From Sulfurospirillum sp. UBA1314 (lineage in GTDB: Bacteria > Campylobacterota > Campylobacteria > Campylobacterales > Sulfurospirillaceae): a DNA stretch of 20,707 nt. Positions within the stretch are counted from its first letter, which is position 1. Every line of letters begins with the position of its first letter. The position numbers and the translations under genes are program-made. This document shows, piece after piece, positions 15,127-20,707 of this stretch. The stretch is taken from positions 1-20,707 of the forward strand of contig DBTO01000231.1 in assembly GCA_002307095.1 (NCBI GenBank), in the 5' to 3' direction. The notes under the pieces were generated by a model that saw nothing but the letters and a program-made list of their open reading frames with translations, was not told the origin of the DNA and searched no databases.

Positions 15127-15155
15127 GCGCCAAACCGCTTGATTTGGCGCTTTAC
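15122..15155. terminator. Bidirectional hairpin terminator between metF and cheW
   Basis: A perfect 13-bp stem (15122-15134 with 15143-15155, GTAAAGCGCCAAA and its complement) with an 8-base loop lies between the convergent metF and cheW genes, 9 bases past the metF stop and 6 bases from the cheW stop. The arms end in short T/A runs on both strands but lack a long U-tract. Its left arm shares five bases with an exact palindrome copy at 15115-15126. Confidence 0.7.
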
Positions 15156-15161
15156 GAAGGT

Positions 15162-15656
15162 TTAGAAATCGCGTTTTAAAAGCTGTTCGACTTTAAGAAT
15201 CGTCAAGATATTTTCATCCCGCATTCCAATGCCATACACCATTCCTTTTTCCGCATGAATCGTCTCAGGTGGTGGTCCAATACGGCTACTTTTAATACGA
15301 ATCGCCTCAGTCAAACGATCAATCACAAAGCCTGCGGTATTGTCTACACCTTTCATAACGATGTAGCGCGTATCTTCCGTTACTTTTGCAGGGTCCATTT
15401 TAAACTTGCTTCTAAGATCGATCAAAGGGATCACGCTTCCGCGAAGGTTAAAAACACCTAGGATATACGTTGGTACACTAGGAACCCTTGTGTATTCAAT
15501 CGGTTTAATGATCTCTTGAATGCTTAAAATGGGCACCGCGTACTCTTCTTGCCCTATAATAAACCCAACCAGTTGAATAACATCATCCTCTTTTTTGTGC
15601 GGCTCATCAACTTGTTGTTGCTGTTTTTGAAGAATTTGATTTAATTTATCGTTCAT
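15162..15656 (-). CDS. cheW: Chemotaxis coupling protein CheW
   Basis: Scaffold that links methyl-accepting chemoreceptors to the CheA kinase in the polar signalling array. The 164-aa protein has a Gln/Lys-rich N-terminal extension (about residues 1-22). The SH3-like CheW domain follows, with VGFIIGQEEYAVPI (31-44), IQEIIKP, VPTYILGVFNLRGSVIPLIDL (a hallmark region) and VIDRLTEAIRI. ATG start, 13 bases after the cheA stop, with an unusual GGGG-type ribosome site. It is last of the cheV-cheA-cheW run and ends at the bidirectional terminator. Confidence 0.96.
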   Translation of the reverse strand: MNDKLNQILQKQQQQVDEPHKKEDDVIQLVGFIIGQEEYAVPILSIQEIIKPIEYTRVPSVPTYILGVFNLRGSVIPLIDLRSKFKMDPAKVTEDTRYIVMKGVDNTAGFVIDRLTEAIRIKSSRIGPPPETIHAEKGMVYGIGMRDENILTILKVEQLLKRDF

Positions 15657-15669
15657 CGCTTTGCCCCAC

Positions 15670-18003
15670 TTATAGTTTTATATTTTTTCGCACAACACTC
15701 TCAAGGTATTCGGGAGAGTATGGCTTGGTGATGTATTCACTCATACCTGATTCAACGCCTCTAAGCCTATCTGATTTAGACGTACGAGATGTTACGGCAA
15801 TGAGTGGAAGGTTTTTATATTTTGAATATTTACGAATTTCACCCGCAAGCGTGTATCCATCCATACGTGGCATCTCAATATCAATCAAAACCGCATCAAT
15901 GCTGTATTCAGCCGATTTGAGCATGTTAAGGGCTTCTTGACCATTGCTGGCCTCAAGCACTTTAACCCCAATAGGCTCCATTGATTTTTTCATGATATTA
16001 CGATCCATCGCACTATCATCAACCGCTAGGACAATGTAGTCGCTTGGTACGGTTTTCGTTTTGACGACCGCTTCCGCACTCGCACGAATGTCAACCGTAA
16101 TGCCTTTGGCAAGGTTCATAAGAGCAGCCACATCGACGATCAATGTCACACGTCCATCACCCCTGATCGTAGCACCCGCAATGCCTTCAATGCCTTGGAG
16201 ATAATCACCCAAAGATTTAATAACAATCTCTTCTTGTCCCACCAAAGTGTCAACCACAACGCCCAGTTTGGACTCTGCAAGCCCGATGACAACGACATAG
16301 GTATGCTCGCCACCTTCATACACCTGTTTGACACCAAAGATGTCTGAGAGGCGAACCAAAGAGAGCACTTCATCGCGAAGTCTGAGAACGTTTTTGCCTT
16401 CAATCGTATAAATCTCATCGAGTGGAATACGAACTGTCTCTAGAACGGATGCTAATGGAATCGCATAATACTCTTCTTGTGCACCAACAAGCAAGGCTTG
16501 AATAATAGCAAGTGTCAAAGGAATTTTGAGTTTAATCACCGTACCATGACCTACTTCGCTGTCGACATCAATAATACCGTTGAGTTTTTCAATGTTGGTT
16601 TTAACAACATCCATTCCCACACCACGACCTGAAACGTTCGTCACGACTTTGGCCGTTGAGAGCGATGGTCTAAAGATCAACGCAAAGGCTTCTTTGTCGG
16701 TCATCGCGTCCGCTTCTCTCTCGGTGATCATCCCTTTTTCAACTGCTTTTGAGCGTAATAGATCCGGATCAAGCCCTTTACCATCATCGGTGATCTCAAT
16801 AACAATGTGATTGCCCTCATTGTACGCTTTAAGCTGAATAAGTCCCATTTCAGCTTTGCCATTGGCACGTCTGGTTGCACCATCTTCAATACCGTGATCG
16901 CATGAGTTACGAATAATATGCACTAGTGGATCGCCGATCTCTTCTACGATGGACTTATCAAGCTCGGTCTCTTCACCTGAAATTTCAAGCTCTATCTGCT
17001 TTCCAAGTTCGCGTGAAAGATCACGTACCATTCTTGGGAATTTATTGAAGACCTTCGCAATTGGAAGCATTCTGGTTTTCATAACCGCAATTTGAAGATC
17101 GGTTGTGACGAGTGAAATCGATGAAACGACTTGATTCAGCTCTTCAAGGAACTTCTCACCCTCATAACGCTCTTCAACATCATCGTAAATTTTCAAGAGT
17201 CTATTTTTACCCAAAACCAGCTCACCAATAAGATTCATTAAGTGATCCAGTCTCTTAACCTCAACACGAATGGTTTGCTCCATTGCGCTAGCGGACTCTT
17301 TTTTAGCCGGTGCATTCGCTTCGGCTGAAGCACGTTTTGCAACAATTGGTTCGACTACTTTAGGCGTCTCTTCATCACCGTCTTTCAAACTCTCAAACGA
17401 TGGAGTTGGCACAGCGGCAGCTTTGGCAGCACTGCTGGTTTCCTTACGTTTGCGATCTTCTTCTTTACGCATTTTCAAAAGACGTTCAATTTCGTCTTCA
17501 ACCTCTTTGTCGCTTAATTTGGAGTAGTCTGTGTTATCATCATTTTCTTCATACGTAGGCGTTGGAGATTCATCCACTTCCGCTGCTGCTACGACAACAT
17601 TTGCAACAGGTTCACCATTAGAAATAATGTCTAAACGACGGCAAATGTCGGTGATATCAATACCCACTGAAGTGTCATTTCCGCTGTCGCGAATGGCATG
17701 AAGCAAACTTTTCATCAAATCGATGGATTCCAAAACCACATCCATGACTTCTGGTGTGAGTTTTAAATCACCATGGCGTGCTTTGTTAAGAACATCTTCC
17801 ATATGATGTGTTAAGCCTGTCAAAATATCGAAATTTAAAAAGGATGACGACCCTTTTATCGTATGTGCGACCCTAAAAATACTATTGAGGAGTTCCAAAT
17901 CATCTGGATTGCCCTCTAGTTCCACTAAATTTTGATCAAGTTGTTCAATAAGTTCGAACGCTTCAACCAAAAAATCTTCTAAAATTTCTTGAATATCTTC
18001 CAT
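15670..18003 (-). CDS. cheA: Chemotaxis histidine kinase CheA with C-terminal receiver (CheAY)
   Basis: Sensor kinase of the chemotaxis array; it autophosphorylates and passes phosphate to CheY. Domains of the 777-aa protein in order: P1 HPt (1-105, phospho-His47 in VAHTIKGSSS); a Glu/Lys/Ala/Pro-rich linker (about 130-240) with no recognisable P2 CheY-binding domain; P3 dimerisation helices (about 241-310); P4 ATPase with the N-box at 359-371, G1 DDGKG (406-410) and G2 GRGVGMD (459-465); P5 CheW-like (about 500-640); and a receiver domain (653-777) with Asp662-Asp663, phospho-acceptor Asp708, Thr738 and Lys760. The fused receiver is typical of Campylobacterota and is thought to act as a phosphate sink. 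ATG start, 10 bases after the cheV stop, with a GGGG ribosome site. Confidence 0.97.
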   Translation of the reverse strand: MEDIQEILEDFLVEAFELIEQLDQNLVELEGNPDDLELLNSIFRVAHTIKGSSSFLNFDILTGLTHHMEDVLNKARHGDLKLTPEVMDVVLESIDLMKSLLHAIRDSGNDTSVGIDITDICRRLDIISNGEPVANVVVAAAEVDESPTPTYEENDDNTDYSKLSDKEVEDEIERLLKMRKEEDRKRKETSSAAKAAAVPTPSFESLKDGDEETPKVVEPIVAKRASAEANAPAKKESASAMEQTIRVEVKRLDHLMNLIGELVLGKNRLLKIYDDVEERYEGEKFLEELNQVVSSISLVTTDLQIAVMKTRMLPIAKVFNKFPRMVRDLSRELGKQIELEISGEETELDKSIVEEIGDPLVHIIRNSCDHGIEDGATRRANGKAEMGLIQLKAYNEGNHIVIEITDDGKGLDPDLLRSKAVEKGMITEREADAMTDKEAFALIFRPSLSTAKVVTNVSGRGVGMDVVKTNIEKLNGIIDVDSEVGHGTVIKLKIPLTLAIIQALLVGAQEEYYAIPLASVLETVRIPLDEIYTIEGKNVLRLRDEVLSLVRLSDIFGVKQVYEGGEHTYVVVIGLAESKLGVVVDTLVGQEEIVIKSLGDYLQGIEGIAGATIRGDGRVTLIVDVAALMNLAKGITVDIRASAEAVVKTKTVPSDYIVLAVDDSAMDRNIMKKSMEPIGVKVLEASNGQEALNMLKSAEYSIDAVLIDIEMPRMDGYTLAGEIRKYSKYKNLPLIAVTSRTSKSDRLRGVESGMSEYITKPYSPEYLESVVRKNIKL

Positions 18004-18013
18004 CGTTCTACCC

Positions 18014-18964
18014 CTATTGTGCTGTTTTCACGTGTGATTTAATGACTTTTGAAACTTCTTTATAAAAAATTCCTGCATCAAATTTCGTTAAATAGGCTTC
18101 CCCGCCCGCCTCTTTGCCCCTAAGCTCACTAAAATGGTCACTAATGGAAGAGTTAAAGACGATTGGAATATTTTTAAACCTCACATCTTCTTTCACACTA
18201 GCTGCAAAGTGAAATCCATCCATCTGAGGCATTTCAACATCGCTAATAATAATTTTGACTTCATCGGTTAGATGCTCACCATAGGTTGTATAAAGATCAT
18301 TTAAGCGCTCTAAACCTTCAGAACCATCTTTCGCTTCGATAACACGCATCCCCATCTTTTTAAGCGCATCACTGACAAGTTTTCGCGCAGTCATACTATC
18401 GTCCAAAATCAAAGCGGTACCATCTACTTTGATAATGGCATTGTCTTCCACATCAATTTTAGGTTGATAAATACCAAGTGCTTGAACCACGCTTTCAAGA
18501 TCTAAGATCAAAAGAACATCGTCGTTTTCAATACGTGTTACGCCCGTAATCTGACTCTTATCCAGTGAGCCCATACCCGCAACAAACGATGCTGGCTCGA
18601 TATCTTTCCAGCTGATACGGCGAATGCGTTTGGCTTCATGAACCACAAACCCGATCAAAATATCGCTAAACTCCGTAATGATAATACGAGGTTTAATCGA
18701 TCCATCATCGGGTTCTTTAATGTTCATCCATTTCGCAAGATTGACCACAGGAATGACAATACCACGAAGATCGAAAATTCCTTCAATATAATCAGGAACG
18801 CCTGGAAGTTCTGTTAAATTAGGGATTTTGATGATTTCGCGCACTTTGGCGACGTTCACACCGTAAATTCCCTCATACACACCGTTTTCTTCCTTTTTAA
18901 AAATACGGAAGTCCACCAGCTCCATCTCATTAGAGCCTACTTTTAAAATACTCTCTTTAGCCAT
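18014..18964 (-). CDS. cheV: Chemotaxis protein CheV (CheW-receiver fusion)
   Basis: Coupling protein that joins receptors to CheA and can be phosphorylated for adaptation. The 316-aa protein has a CheW domain (about residues 15-165, with LPGVPDYIEGIFDLRGIVIP at 53-72) followed by a receiver domain (about 183-316). The latter has the acidic pair Asp188-Asp189, phospho-acceptor Asp242 in ISDVEMPQMDG, and Lys in the YLTKFD segment. The start overlaps the preceding metallophosphoesterase gene by 8 bases, and the end of that gene supplies the AAGGGG ribosome site. It heads the cheV-cheA-cheW set. Several CheV paralogues are usual in this group; which one this is cannot be told here. Confidence 0.95.
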   Translation of the reverse strand: MAKESILKVGSNEMELVDFRIFKKEENGVYEGIYGVNVAKVREIIKIPNLTELPGVPDYIEGIFDLRGIVIPVVNLAKWMNIKEPDDGSIKPRIIITEFSDILIGFVVHEAKRIRRISWKDIEPASFVAGMGSLDKSQITGVTRIENDDVLLILDLESVVQALGIYQPKIDVEDNAIIKVDGTALILDDSMTARKLVSDALKKMGMRVIEAKDGSEGLERLNDLYTTYGEHLTDEVKIIISDVEMPQMDGFHFAASVKEDVRFKNIPIVFNSSISDHFSELRGKEAGGEAYLTKFDAGIFYKEVSKVIKSHVKTAQ

Positions 18965-19694
18965 TGCAGCCCCTTAGTTGCTTTTGCGCAAATTCTGTCT
19001 CTGAGGAAGATTGTACACTAAAGTAACTTTGATTGCACGCAAAAGAAGAAAAATTAATGTAATGCACACCAGAGACCATAAAATCGACATTCTGATGGTA
19101 ATGTCCCTCTGCAATAACGTCCGTTTTGGGGTAAAAATGAAGCTTGCGTTGTATTTGCGTTGCAAAATGCTCGATGGTCTTGCACAATTTTTTCGTGCGT
19201 TGGTCTTTTTGGATCTTTTTGGAGATTGGAAAATGCGTATGTTCATCGATAAAATTAAGTATTTTTAAAACACTTGAATTGCGGATAGTTTTTGTGTAAG
19301 CACGGTTGAGGAGCGTTCCACCATATTTATCACCATGCAACAGCAAGCAGGTTTTGCCACTGGGAAGTTTACATGTAAGCGGTTGTTCCTCAATGGGAAT
19401 CACCTTTACATGGTTAAAGAGTTTGGAGAGATCAAAGTCGTGATTGCCCTCAAAATAGTAGACTTCACAGTGTTTTCCAAGCTCCTCAATCAGATCAATA
19501 TAGCGTTGGTACTGTTTGACGCCATACGCAACACTGCCCACCAAAAGGTCGAACATATCGCCCATTAAAAAGAGTTGGGGTGGAGGATTTTGTTTTACAT
19601 GTAAAAGGAAATCAAAGAAGAAAGAGCGCTCAGCTGAGTCATGGGCATCAGCAATAAAAAGCGCTCCTTCTTGGATGATAAGATTAGGGGACAT
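18957..19694 (-). CDS. Metallophosphoesterase, probable UDP-2,3-diacylglucosamine hydrolase
   Basis: A calcineurin-like phosphoesterase resembling LpxH-type enzymes, which cleave UDP-2,3-diacylglucosamine to lipid X and UMP in lipid A synthesis at the inner membrane face. Numbered from ATG 19694 (245 aa), all metal-binding motifs are visible: DAH (16-18), GDMFD (45-49), GNHD (83-86), HGD (120-122) and GHYH near residue 205. A TTG start at 19727 would add 11 residues; I prefer the ATG because homologues I recall begin shortly before EGALFIADAH. It overlaps the argC end by 11 bases and the cheV start by 8. The lipid A role is by family resemblance only, and the epsilonproteobacterial enzyme for this step differs from E. 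coli LpxH. It holds two palindrome copies and a half-copy. Confidence 0.75.
   Translation of the reverse strand: MSPNLIIQEGALFIADAHDSAERSFFFDFLLHVKQNPPPQLFLMGDMFDLLVGSVAYGVKQYQRYIDLIEELGKHCEVYYFEGNHDFDLSKLFNHVKVIPIEEQPLTCKLPSGKTCLLLHGDKYGGTLLNRAYTKTIRNSSVLKILNFIDEHTHFPISKKIQKDQRTKKLCKTIEHFATQIQRKLHFYPKTDVIAEGHYHQNVDFMVSGVHYINFSSFACNQSYFSVQSSSETEFAQKQLRGCNG
19368..19379. repeat. TTTACATGTAAA palindrome, 11/12 (phosphoesterase gene, site 1)
   Basis: TTTACATGTAAG on the plus strand; on the coding strand it is read Leu-Thr-Cys-Lys, a frame not used by the other coding copies. A half-copy (TTTACATG followed by G) lies at 19405-19413. Confidence 0.8.
19594..19605. repeat. TTTACATGTAAA palindrome, exact (phosphoesterase gene, site 2)
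   Basis: Exact 12-mer, extended to a 14-bp palindrome by flanking T and A (19593-19606). Read Leu-His-Val-Lys. It lies 226 bases from site 1. Confidence 0.9.
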
Positions 19695-20697
19695 AGGCGA
19701 TAATAGGGATTCCTGCGGACTCTTCAAAGCCGCACATTAAATTCGCATTTACGACCGCTTGAGAGGACGCACCACGCAAAAGGTTGTCGATGCTCGATGA
19801 GACAAAAATGGACGTACCTTTTTGGCTCACAAAAATATCGCAAAAGTTCGTTCCAGCCGTTGATTTGATATCTACAGGCACTTCGCGGATACGCACAAAA
19901 CGTTCGTTTTGATAAAAGTCCTGAAGAATAGCTTTAGCATCAATCAGTTCCGTGGTTTGAAGATATGAGCTCACCAACATACCACGACTCACAGGAAGCA
20001 GATGCGGTATAAAATTGACTTCAAAAGGATGACCACTCACAAGTCGGAGTTTTTCAGCGATCTCGGGCTCATGGCGATGTTTGAGCGGATTGTACGCAAA
20101 GATATTTTCATTGATCGTAACAAAATGCGCTGTATGACTCGGTTTTTTACCCGCACCCGAAACGCCACTTTTCGCATCAATAAAAATCGGTGCATCTTTT
20201 TTAAGATAATTCAAAAACGGCAAAATACCCAAAATCGAAGCGGTCGGATAACACCCTGGATTGGCAATCAGATTTGCCTCTTTAATTTTCGCACGATTGA
20301 TCTCAGGAAGTCCGTAAACTGCCTCTTTTAGATGCTCTTTATCTTCATGCTCGCAGTAATGTTTTTCATACGCTTCCAGCTCCAAACGATAATCCGCGGA
20401 GAGATCCACCACCTTTACATGTAAAGCTAAAAGCTCTTTGGCAAACCCCATCGCTGCTTTATGCGGAAGCGCTAAAAAAGCGAGCTTAGCGTGCTTGGCG
20501 ACTTCTGCAGCATCGGCTTTCAAAACCTCTTGCTCAAAAACGCCCAACAAGCTTGGATGCAATTCGCTCGCTTTCACGCCACCTTCTGTGGTTGCAATGT
20601 AGCTAATATTAAAATGAGGATGGTTGATCAAAATTTTGATCAGCTCTAGTCCTGTATAACCGCTTGCGCCGATGATGGCTACGTCTATTTTTGACAT
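19684..20697 (-). CDS. argC: N-acetyl-gamma-glutamyl-phosphate reductase
   Basis: NADPH-dependent reductase that converts N-acetylglutamyl 5-phosphate to N-acetylglutamate 5-semialdehyde in arginine synthesis, in the cytosol. The 337-aa protein is full length. It shows the Rossmann nucleotide motif IIGASGYTGLELI (8-20), the KVVDLSADYRL segment (95-105), catalytic Cys149 in NPGCYPT, the KSGVSGAGKKP loop and the LKHRHEPEI histidines near residue 205. ATG start with a good GAGGGAT ribosome site at the right window edge; its promoter is outside. The stop lies inside the following gene. An exact palindrome copy precedes the conserved VVDLSADYR strand and is read as Leu-His-Val-Lys. Confidence 0.97.
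   Translation of the reverse strand: MSKIDVAIIGASGYTGLELIKILINHPHFNISYIATTEGGVKASELHPSLLGVFEQEVLKADAAEVAKHAKLAFLALPHKAAMGFAKELLALHVKVVDLSADYRLELEAYEKHYCEHEDKEHLKEAVYGLPEINRAKIKEANLIANPGCYPTASILGILPFLNYLKKDAPIFIDAKSGVSGAGKKPSHTAHFVTINENIFAYNPLKHRHEPEIAEKLRLVSGHPFEVNFIPHLLPVSRGMLVSSYLQTTELIDAKAILQDFYQNERFVRIREVPVDIKSTAGTNFCDIFVSQKGTSIFVSSSIDNLLRGASSQAVVNANLMCGFEESAGIPIIAYVP
20414..20425. repeat. TTTACATGTAAA palindrome, exact (in argC)
   Basis: Exact 12-mer, extended to a 14-bp palindrome by flanking C and G (20413-20426), as in the dxs copy. Read Leu-His-Val-Lys in argC. Confidence 0.9.
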
Positions 20698-20707
20698 CTT
20701 ATCCCTC

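Noticed and set aside
19201..19224. Short tandem repeat of TCTTTTTGGA
   Set aside because: Two adjacent copies inside a Lys/Gln-rich coding segment, easily produced by codon content.
19695..19727. A TTG start for the metallophosphoesterase
   Set aside because: The added residues are not conserved as far as I recall, and the frame there lies within argC coding sequence; ATG 19694 fits the family better.
191..20425. The palindrome as an operator of one transcription factor regulating these genes
   Set aside because: Eleven of twelve sites are inside coding regions, mostly far from promoters, and none overlaps the predicted -10 boxes, so classical promoter control does not fit.
1..20707. CRISPR array, tRNA, rRNA, insertion sequence, prophage or defence genes
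   Set aside because: None was seen. The palindrome copies are too short and too irregularly spaced for CRISPR repeats, and all genes have core functions.

Overview
This 20.7 kb window is a gene-dense stretch of core chromosome, moderately AT-rich by eye, from a flagellated, chemotactic member of the Campylobacterota (Epsilonproteobacteria). A Sulfurospirillum-like organism is my best guess. The reasons are gene order and protein type. The run rplY-pth-LptF/G permease-lysA-pheA-hisC-fliF-fliG-fliH-dxs, and the set tal-serB-cheW-cheA-cheV with a CheA carrying a C-terminal receiver domain, match two blocks I recall from Campylobacter jejuni (about Cj0311-Cj0322 and Cj0281c-Cj0285c). Here the two blocks lie next to each other, joined by pilT. 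I see no rRNA, tRNA, CRISPR array, insertion sequence, prophage or broken gene.

Layout, right to left, because 18 of the 19 complete genes are on the minus strand. (1) 20697-15162: argC, a lipid-A-type metallophosphoesterase, cheV, cheA, cheW. (2) 15112-14198: metF, the only plus-strand gene. It is separated from cheW by a bidirectional hairpin terminator and from serB by back-to-back promoters, each with a perfect TATAAT. (3) 14063-11215: serB, tal, pilT. (4) 11148-8973: rplY, pth, LptF/G-family permease, behind their own probable promoter. (5) 8894-70: lysA, pheA, hisC, fliF, fliG, fliH, dxs, with gaps of 0-24 bp. Flagellar MS-ring and switch genes are therefore embedded in an amino-acid and isoprenoid run. 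An AT-only hairpin with a U-tract ends dxs, and the first codons of another gene (perR by synteny) may start at position 20. There is no gene-free stretch over 300 bases. The longest gap is the 134 bp serB/metF divergent region.

The genes serve central biosynthesis (arginine, lysine, phenylalanine, histidine, serine, isoprenoids, C1-folate, pentose phosphates), envelope lipid A and LPS export, translation (bL25, peptidyl-tRNA hydrolase), and motility (chemotaxis array, flagellar rotor, pilus retraction).

The most striking signal is not a gene. A 12-bp perfect palindrome, TTTACATGTAAA, occurs seven times exactly and five more times with one mismatch (12 sites in 20.7 kb). By rough hand estimate at 40% GC, about 0.005 exact copies are expected. 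Eleven sites lie in coding sequence. Nine of these are read in the same frame, giving unrelated proteins the tripeptide Leu-His-Val (TTA CAT GTA). It behaves like a highly iterated chromosomal palindrome, comparable in concept to cyanobacterial HIP1, of unknown function. I know of no description of it.
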